In this document: piece after piece, positions 1 to 10,523 of the stretch
Position numbering within the stretch: position 1 is the first letter of the stretch
How the letters are laid out: the number at the start of each line of letters is the position of its first letter
Assembly: GCA_007258455.2 (NCBI GenBank)
Contig: VDFB02270651.1
Span: 701,092,217-701,156,216, forward strand
Reading direction: 5' to 3'
Source of the DNA: Sequoia sempervirens
Lineage: Eukaryota; Streptophyta; Pinopsida; Cupressales; Cupressaceae
DNA: 64,000 nt
Program-made: the position numbers and the translations under genes
Notes under the pieces: generated by a model
What the model saw: only the letters and a program-made list of their open reading frames with translations
The model's database searches: none
Told to the model about the DNA's origin: nothing

Positions 1-90
1 TAATGTTTTATTTGCAGTTTCTTTTGAAAGGTTACAGGTAAAAATAGCGGAATAGCGCAGAGGACACGTTTCAGGAATGTCATCTCCAGT

Positions 91-285
91 TTAGCGCATC
101 TGAAGTCTGTTGCAGCGCCCATAATCTATTTTGTAGCGCCCGTGATCATCTTTGCAGCGCCCGTAATCATTATTGCAGCGCCCATAATCCGTCTTGCAGT
201 GTCCCTAATTAGTATTGCAGCACCCTTAATCAGTCTTGCAGCGCCTGTAAAGCTTCTTGCAGTGCCTTTAATGCCTGTTGCAACA
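91..285 (+). repeat. Leader array of ~24-bp units with core TTGCAGCGCCC
   Basis: About eight degenerate units of roughly 24 bp, each with the core TTG(C/T)AGCGCCC followed by (A/G)TAATC-like spacing. Tat-B has a matching array at 30421-30640 in inverted orientation, so this is a conserved leader feature of the family. The core is the reverse complement of the GCGCTACAA core in the array at 12725-13085 near the other end of the element. Confidence 0.85.
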
Positions 286-372
286 CAAATTTTTAAAGAC
301 TGTATTCTGTAATCTGTAACTCTAGATTAGTTTAACTGATTCTGACGCAGCCGCGGACAGTTAATAATTTTA

Positions 373-512
373 AAGCATAAAATTAACCAATCCTAGGGTA
401 GTCATTTAAAGCATAAAAAGAACCAATCCTAGGGTAGTCATTTTAAGCATAAAATTAACCAATCCTAGGGTAGTCATCTAAGGTAAAACGAAGCAATCCT
501 AGGGTAGACACT
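373..512 (+). repeat. Four direct repeats of ~36-38 bp around AATCCTAGGGTAG
   Basis: Four copies of a unit containing CAATCCTAGGGTAG(T/A)CA, separated by TTAAAGCATAAAA-like spacers. The same array, in inverted orientation, is at 30199-30335 in Tat-B. Conservation in a diverged relative suggests a role of the untranslated leader, such as RNA structure or packaging, but that is inference. Confidence 0.85.
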
Positions 513-1403
513 TCATCTTTCAATTTGGGCTTAAAATGAATTTTCTTTTTATGTGAAGCAACATCTTCACTTAGTTTAGAAAATTTTCATTTGGTGCTTA
601 ACAATTGAACCTTTGTTTGCTTTGTTTCAACGGTGATAGGCCTATGCTCTCCCCTTAACTGGGTGATCAAAATGCCAAACTCACCTATTTCCTTTTATGC
701 ATTTTACAGCTTTTGTTAAAACCTTGTAGAGAGCCTGCTCTTGTGGGAAAAAGTACTCACCCAAGAGGAACGACTCAAGTGGGTTCAAGCCAAAGCCAGG
801 CTATTCCACCCCACTCTAAAATTTAAAGCAAAATTGGGGAAACCCTCTTTTGACGGTAGTGTGCATTGATAACCATCCCCAAAGCCTTTGTTCTAAAGGT
901 AGGGAGGTCTCTCGAGGGAGTCTATCATTTGCCGCACCGAACGGAAACCCTTACTACGAACCTAGTGTAGTAACTAACCGAGTCAGTTTCCAAACATTGT
1001 TTCAATCACAGTGCAGGGGAGGGAAGAATCTACCCCCAAGATACTCACCATATAACTGCCAAGGATTGTTTGCTCAGGGGATCCGGTATCCACTTCCGTC
1101 ACTCTGAGTACGCACCTGGAAAAGACAAAAACACGGGCGCCCTTTCGGGGGTGACATGGCTGTGTGAGTCGACGCAGTTCTAAGATGTGGGCTGTTGATT
1201 GCTATGATGACCTACTTGAGAACTAAGAGTGAGTCTGTTTGAAGTGCTTGTCATGTGTAAAACCCGTTAAAACATTTTTTGAAAAACATTTTGGTTATAC
1301 ACTTGATGTTTAGCATAGGACTTAAAACAATTGTTTTAAATTTGTTTGATGTGTTTTCACTACATTAATTTAGATAAGATCATCCAAAACACTCATTATC
1401 ACA
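513..1403 (+). other. Untranslated leader of Tat-A
   Basis: No coding region is supported here. The stretch aligns, inverted, with about 29440-30180 of Tat-B over most of its length, including the segment around 850-1100 (CCATCCCCAAAGCCTTTG and onwards). Short open frames in it are not conserved between the two copies, for example a stretch open here is broken in Tat-B, so I treat it as noncoding leader. Confidence 0.75.
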
Positions 1404-1757
1404 TTGATCAATCTCATGTTACGAGATTGGAAATCCACAAAGTTTGTAAAGAAATCCATTTCCAAAAGGATTAAGAAGCCAAAGAAACCCCTCAATCACA
1501 AGAAATTATTGAAGAAGCAACGATTCCTATATCAAAGTCGGAAAGTTTTACTCAAATATAGAACCTTTCTTCATAGGTATCATGATTGTGTTAGAGGTCT
1601 TTCAGATGATTATGCCATAGAGCCCTTGTATTCACAAGCTTACTTTCAAAGAAGAGCCCTTTCTCAAAGGCATAACCATAGTCAACGCATCCGTTTCAGT
1701 TATATTCCCCAACCAGCAATCGAATATTCTACTCGTCCAAATCAAATTTTGCAATAG
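1404..1757 (+). CDS. Small basic ORF upstream of gag (function unknown)
   Basis: A 117-codon open frame lies between the leader and gag. The first codon of this open stretch is TTG, so the real start is unclear. The product would be very basic: the first 45 residues are rich in Lys and Arg, including the run KRIKKPKKP, followed by a Tyr/Arg/His-rich second half. Some Tat-lineage elements (Ogre type) carry an extra ORF upstream of gag, which makes a real gene possible. I see no recognised domain, and the matching region of Tat-B (around 29150-29400 on the - strand) is not obviously open. It may be chance coding in an AT-rich leader. Confidence 0.35.
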   Translation: MINLMLRDWKSTKFVKKSISKRIKKPKKPLNHKKLLKKQRFLYQSRKVLLKYRTFLHRYHDCVRGLSDDYAIEPLYSQAYFQRRALSQRHNHSQRIRFSYIPQPAIEYSTRPNQILQ

Positions 1758-2037
1758 AGAACTTAGAATACATTAGGCATCTATCATAAAATCCATCCTT
1801 TTACAAAGCCATGATCAAAATTTCATAAAGTGCAAAATCATCCTTTTCTTGATCTTTTGCTTATATTCCCGCTAACAGGATTTTCATCCTTTCACTTAGG
1901 GAACAACACAAGCTACAAGATTAGAAATTTTGTGTAAGTCATAGAATCTTCATTCTATCCTGACTTTCATATATATCACATAAATTGCACTATTTCACTC
2001 TTTTGATCAAAAGTGAGTAGAATTTGGAGCAAAATCT

Positions 2038-5000
2038 ATGCCTGTCTTCACGAGATCTCAAAAACAAATGGAAAAAGACGAGGGAGAAACCACAACCAGT
2101 AAAATGGGTGACCAAAATGAAAAAGAAGAGGAAACATTTAATCTTGATGAGTTAACAGAAGAAAAGCTTCAAGAAGCAGAACAAGATCCCCAATTCCATA
2201 CTCTTATGGAAAGAATTCTAGAACGTAATAAAGAAAAATATTTTCTTTCATTAGCTAATCAAGGAGCTAAATTGCCTCACACCTTTGACATAGAAGGGAT
2301 TAAACAAAATCCTGAAACTCCTCCTAATGACTTTAGTGCTCTTAACCAACAGATAAAAGAATTACAAGGGCAAATAAAGGAAATGCAAGGAGGTACAACA
2401 AAGAAATATGTTTTGGAAGACATATCTCCTTATCCATTTGATAGGAGTCTTCAAATGATCCCATTTCCAAAACATTGCGAAATTCCTAAGTATGATAGGT
2501 ATAATGGAAAAACTGATCCCATTGACCATGTTAGGGATTTCCGAAACATGAGTCTTGAATTCGCCTATGATGATACTTACTTGATGCGATTATTTCCACG
2601 AAGTCTAGGTGTACAATCCATGGAGTGGCTTTCAAAAATCACTCCACCTATCAAAACTTTTGAGGAGTTGATAAATCAGTTTATCTCACAATACTCCTAC
2701 AACATTCAACACCAAATAACAATGCTTGATCTTTGTAAAGTGAAACAAAAAGTAGGAGAACCCTTTACTACATTTTTACAAAGGTGGAGAAGGTTATTTG
2801 CACGATATTCTCGTCCTATTCCTGAAAAGGAAAAGATGGATATCTTTATCAATAGTCTTGATCCAGAATTAAGCTATAGGCTTAACCTTCATTGTCCTCA
2901 TAACTTTGAAAAATTGATTGAAAATGAAATCACCATTGAAGGGGCCTTGGTTAAAAGGGGAGTGATAAAACTTGATAATCCAAGTACATCAAATCAAAAC
3001 AACAACGATAAAACAAGGTTTTGGAATAGAAACAAAAATGTTGTTAATGATGGCATAGTGGATGCAAATAATTTACGAACAAGACCATCTGTTTTCAATC
3101 TATCAAGTGCTCCACGAAATAATCCACAAGGAAATACAATTCAACAAGGAAACAACAATCAACAAGGACAAATTTCCAAGCAAGAGAACATGACCAATCA
3201 AAATACCAATCAAAATCGTGGTAATTTCAATAATAATCTTGGCAATGCCCAAACATCAAATCCGTCTAGACCTTCATTCTTTTCAAATCGACGGACTTTT
3301 ACTGCTTTGGGTCAATCTCTTGAGTCTGCTCTCAAGGAGCTTCTTGATAATAAGGTTATCACCTTACCACCACAAAGAGATTATGAGCCACGAGTTAAAC
3401 CACCATCATGGAATGACTCGTATTATTGCAATTATCATCGATGTAAAGGTCATAGAACAAACAATTGTCAAGCTTTGAAAAATCTAGTACAAGATTTAAT
3501 TGACAATGGTACCATTACAATTGAGGGACATCATACCAATGATGATCATCAAGCATTCAAAGATCCTTTGCCAAACTACCAAAAGGGGGAAACATCGGAT
3601 ACCAAAGCCAAAAGCATACATAATGTTGAAGACAATATAATCCGTCACATTCACGTAGATGATAATCGGATTAATGTTATCAAAATCAAAGGAAAACAAG
3701 AATATCAACAGGTTAATGTAACAACAAGAGGTCAAGCAAAGGTTGTTTTAAAAGGAAGTTCATCTAAAACAACTATTTCTTCTCCAACTCAGTATAATTT
3801 GGTTGATCAATTGAGAAAAACATCAGCTCAAATATCCATTCTTGAACTTCTTAAAATATCCCCCATACACAAGAATATTTTAGAAGAAGCTCTTGTAAAC
3901 ACAACTGTTGATACTGATCTAGATGCAAACAAATTTCAAGCCATGGTGGGACATTTATCTTCCCCCACTTGTCTTTCATTTTCCGACAAAGATGATGCCT
4001 CTATGACACATCCACATAATTCCTCGCTCTACCTTGAAGTCATGATCCATAAACATCGAATTAGACGTGTCTTAATAGATGGAGGAGCCGGTTTGAATAT
4101 TTGTACCTTAAAATTAATAAATGCCTTAGGAATTTCAGAAAATGAAATTGATCCACGAAGGAAGATAACCATCAAGGCATATGATGATGAAGAAAGAGCT
4201 TCTAAAGGATTAATATTACTGCCTATCAGAGTGGGACCTATTGTGAAGAATACATTTTGTCAGGTTCTAGATCGAGATCTGTCTTATAATATACTTTTGG
4301 GTCGTCCGTGGATCCATGATATGCAAGCAGTACCATCAACATACCATCAATGTATCAAGTTTCCATATGATGGACAAGAAATAACCATACAAGCTGATTA
4401 CAATAGTACCCAAACTTGTTCAAATCTTAGAGTAACTCAAGATGTCTTTGTGCCACACAATAGAGAAGCTCTTGTTGTTTCTTCTTCCAATCTACAAGTC
4501 CAATTGCAAGAATTGACAAAGAATCTTGATACTAAGCTGAAGTTTAAAGACAAAGGGGTAGGTGAATATTCATTATCTCTTTCTACTTTACCTCCTTCTC
4601 CAAGATCACATGGGTTACCAACTTTATCAAATCAAAAGATTGCAACCGCTTCTACATCTCAAGCTTCTGTGCCAATCACAAAGTTTGATGGAAAATTCAT
4701 TAGAGCTAATACCACTGAAGAAGAAGCTGAAGATAGGGACATCCTAAATTGGCTATACAAAGATGAAGATGAATCTCTCTTGCACATTAAGTTGCCTAAA
4801 GAACAATATGGTAAGGGGTACGCTATCATGCAAAAGATGGGCTATGAAGGGAATGGTCCTATAGGGAAACGAAGAGAAGGAATTGTGGAACCAATTCAAC
4901 CTATTTCAAAGCATTCAAGTGATAAAACAGGACTTGGATATGGTAAAGATAAAGAAGAATCTACTTCACAGCAGACACAATTAATTCATGAAGGAGGATC

Positions 5001-6018
5001 CGTGTCAGATAAATCTCATGAATCAGTTTTCCAATTGCAAAATAGTTCAGATACTGATTCTAATGAATATGAATGGGACACCATTTATAATGATGAATTT
5101 TGGAGGGATAAACAAGTTGATACTATACACAAATATGCACCTGTTCTTATACAAGGAGAAGGCTCAAGGTCTCCACTTGATTTTGTTTTACAAAGCGATC
5201 ATGACTCAAGTGAGGAAGAATCAGATTCTAACGAGATTGATAATCAACAGGAGAATACCATCATAGACCTTGTCTATCATGAGGATGATAACCATATCAT
5301 GACTTTGACAATTCAAGACCTTACCCAACCTAATGATCCTATGCCCTTAGTTTATCCAGAACTTATAGATTGGGACATTGACGCACCTATCCATATTCCT
5401 ACATTCAGTAATGATGAAGACATTATAACTTTCCTTTGTTCCTCAAATGAAGAAAACAATTGTTTCATTCAAGAATCTTATACTCATGATTTTGATAAGG
5501 AGAGTGTCAAGTCTCTTAGCTGCAAAATAAATGAAATAAAAGATGAATCTATTGGTGAAAACCGAAAAATGGCAGTGATAGATCAAAACAAGAGAAAAAT
5601 AAAGAGCGAATCCGACAGTGAAAACCTTTCTGAGGCACTGAAGGATGAGAAACTTGACACTCTTCCCAAGTATTATCATGAAAGATCTTCTATTTTGATC
5701 GAACCAACAGAATCAATCAACATAAGTACAGCAGAGCAGCCAAAAGTTTTGCAAATTGCAGCATCATTAACAGTTGAAGAAGTCCAGAAATTCATGCAAT
5801 TCTTGAAGGATAATCAAATTAACTTTGCTTGGTCATATGCTGATATGCCAGGGTTAGATCCTAATCTGATAATGCATCATTTATCTATCAAACCTGGGAC
5901 AAAGCCTGTAAAGCAAAAGCTCAGAAAGATGCATCCACATGTTGCATTATTGGTCAAGGAAGAATTAAAGAAGCTTTTGGATGTTGGATTCATTCGAACT
6001 ATTGACTATGCAGAATGA
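2038..6018 (+). CDS. gag-pro: Gag-protease-G-patch polyprotein (ends by frameshift at the start of RT)
   Basis: A 1326-codon frame starting at an ATG. Residues about 135-305 form a retrotransposon Gag domain (capsid), ending in the ITIEGALVKRG region. A zinc knuckle of the form C-x2-H-x4-H-x4-C lies near residues 463-477. The aspartic protease is near residues 655-780, with the active-site motif LIDGGAGLN (codons at 4078-4089) and the flap-side LLGRPWIHD motif. A G-patch domain lies at about 922-970 (GYAIMQKMGYEGNGPIG ... TGLGYG). The last about 65 residues are the N-terminus of reverse transcriptase (PGLDPNLIMHHLS, then MHPHVALLVKEELKKLLDVG). The frame ends at TGA 6016-6018 because one base of an expected Trp codon is missing; RT continues in the next frame. 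Confidence 0.93.
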   Translation: MPVFTRSQKQMEKDEGETTTSKMGDQNEKEEETFNLDELTEEKLQEAEQDPQFHTLMERILERNKEKYFLSLANQGAKLPHTFDIEGIKQNPETPPNDFSALNQQIKELQGQIKEMQGGTTKKYVLEDISPYPFDRSLQMIPFPKHCEIPKYDRYNGKTDPIDHVRDFRNMSLEFAYDDTYLMRLFPRSLGVQSMEWLSKITPPIKTFEELINQFISQYSYNIQHQITMLDLCKVKQKVGEPFTTFLQRWRRLFARYSRPIPEKEKMDIFINSLDPELSYRLNLHCPHNFEKLIENEITIEGALVKRGVIKLDNPSTSNQNNNDKTRFWNRNKNVVNDGIVDANNLRTRPSVFNLSSAPRNNPQGNTIQQGNNNQQGQISKQENMTNQNTNQNRGNFNNNLGNAQTSNPSRPSFFSNRRTFTALGQSLESALKELLDNKVITLPPQRDYEPRVKPPSWNDSYYCNYHRCKGHRTNNCQALKNLVQDLIDNGTITIEGHHTNDDHQAFKDPLPNYQKGETSDTKAKSIHNVEDNIIRHIHVDDNRINVIKIKGKQEYQQVNVTTRGQAKVVLKGSSSKTTISSPTQYNLVDQLRKTSAQISILELLKISPIHKNILEEALVNTTVDTDLDANKFQAMVGHLSSPTCLSFSDKDDASMTHPHNSSLYLEVMIHKHRIRRVLIDGGAGLNICTLKLINALGISENEIDPRRKITIKAYDDEERASKGLILLPIRVGPIVKNTFCQVLDRDLSYNILLGRPWIHDMQAVPSTYHQCIKFPYDGQEITIQADYNSTQTCSNLRVTQDVFVPHNREALVVSSSNLQVQLQELTKNLDTKLKFKDKGVGEYSLSLSTLPPSPRSHGLPTLSNQKIATASTSQASVPITKFDGKFIRANTTEEEAEDRDILNWLYKDEDESLLHIKLPKEQYGKGYAIMQKMGYEGNGPIGKRREGIVEPIQPISKHSSDKTGLGYGKDKEESTSQQTQLIHEGGSVSDKSHESVFQLQNSSDTDSNEYEWDTIYNDEFWRDKQVDTIHKYAPVLIQGEGSRSPLDFVLQSDHDSSEEESDSNEIDNQQENTIIDLVYHEDDNHIMTLTIQDLTQPNDPMPLVYPELIDWDIDAPIHIPTFSNDEDIITFLCSSNEENNCFIQESYTHDFDKESVKSLSCKINEIKDESIGENRKMAVIDQNKRKIKSESDSENLSEALKDEKLDTLPKYYHERSSILIEPTESINISTAEQPKVLQIAASLTVEEVQKFMQFLKDNQINFAWSYADMPGLDPNLIMHHLSIKPGTKPVKQKLRKMHPHVALLVKEELKKLLDVGFIRTIDYAE

Positions 6019-7337
6019 TTTCAAACATTGTACCTGTTTCAAAGCCAGATGGAAGGATCAGAGTTTGTACAGATTTCAGGGATTTAAATAAAGCTTTCCC
6101 TAAAGATGATTTTCCTTTGCCTAACATAGACATGATTGTTGACTTAACTGCTGGCCATGCAATGTATTCATTAATGGATGGGTTTTCAGGATACAACCAG
6201 ATAAAAATTGCACCAGAAGATCAAGATAAAACAGCGTTCACATGTCCTTGGGGTACCTATTGCTGGAATGTAATGCCATTCGGGTTAAAGAACGCTGGAG
6301 CTACTTATCAAAGAGCAATGACAACTATTTTTCATGATATGATGCATACATTCATGGAAGATTATGTTGATGATTTACTTGCCAAATCTCATACACGAGA
6401 TGAACACCTGGAAATCTTGTCAAAAATCTTTATCAGAATGGAGAAGTTCAATGTTCGACTAAATCCAAAGAAATGTGTCTTTGGTGTTACATCTGGAAAA
6501 CTCCTAGGGTACATTGTTTCAGAAAAGGGTATAGAAGTTGATCCAGAAAAGGTACAAGCTATAATGGACATGCCTCCACCATGAAATATCAGTCAATTAA
6601 GATCATTGCAAGGAAGATTACAGTCTATTAGAAGGTTTATAGCTCAACTGGCAGATAAAAGCTTGCCATTTACACATTTATTGCATAAAAATGTTCCATT
6701 TAAATGGGATGACAAATGTGAAGCAGCATTCAATCAGATCAAGCAATATCTTACGCATCCACCAGTTTTAATTCCACCTATTCCAAGAGAGCCACTCATA
6801 CTCTATATTTCAGCAACAGAAGTATCTTTGGGCGCATTGCTAGCACAAGAAGACTCTACAGGTAAAGAAAGGGCTATATATTATATCAGTAGAACCTTAA
6901 CAAGACATGAGTTAAACTACAGTTTCATTGAAAAAGCTTGTCTTGCAGTAGTGTTTGCTTCTCAAAAGTGGTGACATTATATGTTGGCTCATACAGTCAA
7001 GCTGATAACAAAGATTGATCCATTGAAATACCTATTAAGCAGAGCTACTTTAACAGGAAGACTTGCAAAATGGGTAATGATCTTAAGTGAGTTTGATATT
7101 CACTATGTAGATCGAAAAGCTATTAAAGGACAGGTCATTGCAGATCAGTTGGCTGAAGCTCCTTTACAAGAAGACAATCCAATGCACATTGAGTTTCTTG
7201 ATGCAGATGTCTTTACAGCAACAATTCAGAGACCGTGGGCATTGTACTTTGATGGATCTTATACACAATATGGCTCGGGGGAGGGATTCTTTTTGTTACA
7301 CCTGAAGGACACACCATCTCACGATCATATCGGTTGA
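6015..7337 (+). pseudogene. pol: Reverse transcriptase and RNase H of Tat-A, broken by two stops and two frameshifts
   Basis: Continuation of pol after the 1-base frameshift at 6015. RT motifs are in order: VSKPDGRIRVCTDFRDLNKA, DGFSGYNQI, PWGTYCWNVMPFGLKNAGAT and the catalytic YVDD (6363-6374). TGA stops at 6582 and at about 6972 both sit where relatives have Arg (CGA to TGA is the likely change). After them the RT-linked RNase H reads LYISATEVSLGALLAQ ... YYISRTLTRHELNYSFIEK. The connection domain follows, then the start of a second RNase H (ALYFDGSYTQYGSG, about 7236). A one-base loss near 7285 shifts the frame again, and the next frame (7334 onward) picks up the same domain. Confidence 0.92.
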
Positions 7338-8986
7338 TGTTTCTTTGCACAAATAACATAGCTGAATATGAGGCATTACTCATAGGATTGAAAATAGCTT
7401 TGGAATGGCAAATTACAGAGCTGGAAGTTTATGGTGATTCACAACTTGTCATTAATCAAATTAATGATGATTATCAAACTAAAGATGATAAGTTGCTACC
7501 ATACAAGAACATGGTGGATGATTATAAGAAATATTTTGTGTCAATTAAATTTTCACAAATATCAAGGATTGATAATAAAGCTGCAGATGCAATGGCTACC
7601 ATTGCTTCCTTATTACAAATATCAGAAGATCAAACCAAGTATGAATTCTTGGTGGAACAATTGTTTTCTCCCGCATATGATAATCCTGAAACCCAAGTTA
7701 TATGTCATTTGACTGGTTCAGATTCACCTTTATATGGCAAGACTTATACCTATTTGAAAGATAACATCTTGCCTTCAGATTTATCCCGCAACCAAAAATG
7801 GAATTTCATTCGTCAATCATCTCGTTATACCTTAATTGCCAATATCCTTTATCGACATGGTCTTGATGGTACACTCCTTAGATGTCTTGAACGCGACGAA
7901 TTTGAAAAAGCCTTACAAGAGGTTCACGGTGGTATTTGTGGAACTCATTCGAGTGGTTTGACCTTAGCGAAGAAACTTGTCAGAATGGGATACTATTGGC
8001 CTACCATGGAGCAAGATTCTTTTAATTTTGTCAAGAAGTGTTCTAAATGCCAGATCCACGGGAATCTTATTCATGCACCTGCACAAGAACTGCAACCTTT
8101 CATTTCGACATGGCCTTTTTCTCAGTGGGGATTAGATCTTGTTGGTAAAATACATCCTTCATCATCAAATGGTCATAAATTTATCATTACAGCTACTGAG
8201 TATTTTACAAAATGGATTGAAGTTGTTCCTCTAACAACAGTGACTGGTAAACAGATATCTTCATTTATCCTGAATTACATTATTTGTAGATATGGAATTC
8301 CTAATTCTATTGTTACAGATAATGGAAGACCTTTTAAGAATCAGGATGTTGATGAACTTTGTGAAAGATTTCACATTCAACACAGGTTCTCTACACCTTA
8401 TTATCCACAGGGTAATGGTCAAGTAGAAGCTTCTAACAAAACCATCTTGAAGATATTGAAGAAGACAGTAAATGATGCTGGACGTGATTGGCATGTTCAA
8501 CTCAACCCAGCTTTGTGGGCATATAGAACCAGTGTTCGCACACCAACAGGAGCTACACCATATGCTTTAGTCTATGGAGCAGAAGCAATTTTACCATTAG
8601 AAGTTGAAATACCTTCGCTTAGGGTTTCACTTAAGGGATTGATAACTGATGAAGACTACAGGGTTTCTCGTCTCCAAGAGCTCGAACTGTTAGATGAAAG
8701 ACGCCAACATGCAGCTGATCACTTGAAAGGTTATCAACAAGTCATGTCTCGTAGTTATAATCACAGAGTTAAAACACGGGCATTTCAAGTGGGTGACTTA
8801 GTTTTGAGAGAAAATCCACGTAATCAGCAAGATAGAGAAAAGAAAGGCAAATTTGAACCTAATTGGCTTGGTCCATTTGTTATCGTAGCAGCATATGGTT
8901 CTGGAGCATATCAGTTATCCACATCAGAGGGGGACCTGTTTGAAGAGCCAATCAATAGTATTCATCTGAAGAAGTTCTATGTCTAA
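7334..8986 (+). CDS. pol: Second (archaeal-type) RNase H C-terminal part plus integrase
   Basis: A 550-codon frame. Residues about 1-95 finish the second RNase H (NNIAEYEALLIGLKIALEW, EVYGDSQLVINQ, DNKAADAMATIASLL). This extra domain is the hallmark of the Tat lineage. The integrase zinc-binding region (H ... H ... C-x2-C, KKCSKCQIHG) is at about 195-245. The DDE core has D at 8134 (LDLVGK), D at 8318 (VTDNGRPF) and E at 8426 (GQVEASNKTI), with exactly 35 residues between the second D and the E. The C-terminal part has the GKFEPNWLGPFVI and INSIHLKKFYV motifs common in plant Ty3/gypsy integrases. The frame ends in TAA at 8984-8986. No separate promoter is expected; it is part of the pol polyprotein. 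Confidence 0.93.
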   Translation: MMFLCTNNIAEYEALLIGLKIALEWQITELEVYGDSQLVINQINDDYQTKDDKLLPYKNMVDDYKKYFVSIKFSQISRIDNKAADAMATIASLLQISEDQTKYEFLVEQLFSPAYDNPETQVICHLTGSDSPLYGKTYTYLKDNILPSDLSRNQKWNFIRQSSRYTLIANILYRHGLDGTLLRCLERDEFEKALQEVHGGICGTHSSGLTLAKKLVRMGYYWPTMEQDSFNFVKKCSKCQIHGNLIHAPAQELQPFISTWPFSQWGLDLVGKIHPSSSNGHKFIITATEYFTKWIEVVPLTTVTGKQISSFILNYIICRYGIPNSIVTDNGRPFKNQDVDELCERFHIQHRFSTPYYPQGNGQVEASNKTILKILKKTVNDAGRDWHVQLNPALWAYRTSVRTPTGATPYALVYGAEAILPLEVEIPSLRVSLKGLITDEDYRVSRLQELELLDERRQHAADHLKGYQQVMSRSYNHRVKTRAFQVGDLVLRENPRNQQDREKKGKFEPNWLGPFVIVAAYGSGAYQLSTSEGDLFEEPINSIHLKKFYV

Positions 8987-9150
8987 AAAGTCCTGAAAAA
9001 ATAAAAAAATCATAAAAAGTCCTGAAAAAATCAAAAAAATCATAAAAAGTCCTTGAAAAATCAAAAATCATAAAAAGTCCTGAAAAAATAAAAAAAATCA
9101 TAAAAAGTCCTAAAAAAATCAAAAAAATCAGAAAAATCTTGAAAAAGTGC
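8985..9150 (+). repeat. ~33-bp tandem repeats just after pol
   Basis: Five degenerate units of the form AAAAAGTCCTGAAAAAAT followed by AAAAAAATCAT start at the integrase stop codon. A short remnant of the same A-rich sequence, inverted, is at about 26385-26440 in Tat-B. Confidence 0.85.
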
Positions 9151-10523
9151 AATAAAAACAAGTAGTGAAAACTTGGTAAACAAGCGCTACTTGTGATCAA
9201 CATGGGCTCCTTCATTTATTAGTTTATGTCTTGTTTTCACTTTCGGCATCATCCATCCATGTCTATCATCTGTATATATCTTTCATTATCCATATCATGT
9301 AGTGGGAATCTTTAGGTTTCATCATGGCTTGATGAAATTTGTACATATCTTTTATCTTTAGGTTGTGTTTACACTGGGGGCAAAACGCAGAAACATAGAC
9401 TGAACAAGCAAGAGGGGCAACGAGCTTTTCGAACATCACAAACAGACACAAAACAGTTTGACAAAACACAATAAACATTGCCATATCAAATCAACCATAA
9501 CCTGTTTATTCAATACCAATGGAAATCGAAACAACATGATCCAAACAACTATTGAAGTGAGAATATCAATGATGATAATCAAAATTGGATGATCTTAATC
9601 TGAATAATGTTTGAAATATTTTAAGCAAGATTTAAATGGTTGTTTGATTTGCTATCATATCTCTGGAGTAATTCAATGATGTACTGAACTAGAAAAGCAA
9701 GGAAGGAGTATGATTTTTCTTTGTCTGCTGTTTGCGAGGAAATTATTAGTACTATGCAAATTGGTCGCGAGACATGCTCTACTATGTATCATGGATGACA
9801 TTTCAGAATTTGCATGGGAAAAGGATTAACTCTTGTCTGTTTATGTAAGCAATACTCAGGTCATCTTGGTTTAATTATACCTAGATGCTTGTATTAACTT
9901 GCTATATTAAAAATCATGAAAGCAATACTCAGGTCATCACTGGTGCTAACATACCCTTTGATGCTTGTATTAACTTTCAACATTTCAAAGCTCTATGATG
10001 ATACAAAAGCATAAATAAGCTCTCCAAATGGCAATATTGTAAGAATGTCCTGCATGGTTAGTGTAGATTGCATTCATGTTAGAATTTGCATTTTGCATTT
10101 ATAAATTTCTAAAAAGCTGGCAAAGAATCAAATGTTTATATCTTTTCAAATACATGACTGAGTATATTTTGACATTCACAAAAACATCATTTCATACATT
10201 TTACATTTTTGCATTAGAAAATTATAAAAAGCATACATTACATACATCATATACTATATACATTCATTCATCAAATAAACTTTATCTCATACAATCATGT
10301 ATATAAATATCATAAATCATGAAACCATCATAAATACACATCATATGGATACACATCATATATCATGTAAAATCATCGCTGCATTTCATATATCTCAAAA
10401 ATGAATGTCAAAATGTACAAGGATGTCAACTACAAAAGATATAATATCATCAAAAATGTGATCATCTCACGGTGTATACAAAATGTATCAACAGAATATC
10501 ATAAAAGAATCATATACAATGCA
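9151..10523 (+). other. Spacer between pol and the antisense ORF
   Basis: AT-rich with no supported gene. It aligns, inverted, with about 25440-26360 of Tat-B; for example the segment near 9730-9790 (GCGAGGAAATTATTAGTAC) matches the inverted segment near 25770-25830. Conservation in an element that lacks pol suggests it contains cis-acting sequence or the 3' part of the antisense transcript. The last 400 bp are CAT/TAT-rich simple sequence. Confidence 0.7.

Noticed and set aside
5998..6019. Programmed frameshift at the gag-pro/RT junction
   Set aside because: The junction lacks a slippery run, and the missing base falls in a Trp codon (TGG) expected from relatives such as Tat-C (LGWISN), so a simple deletion is more likely.
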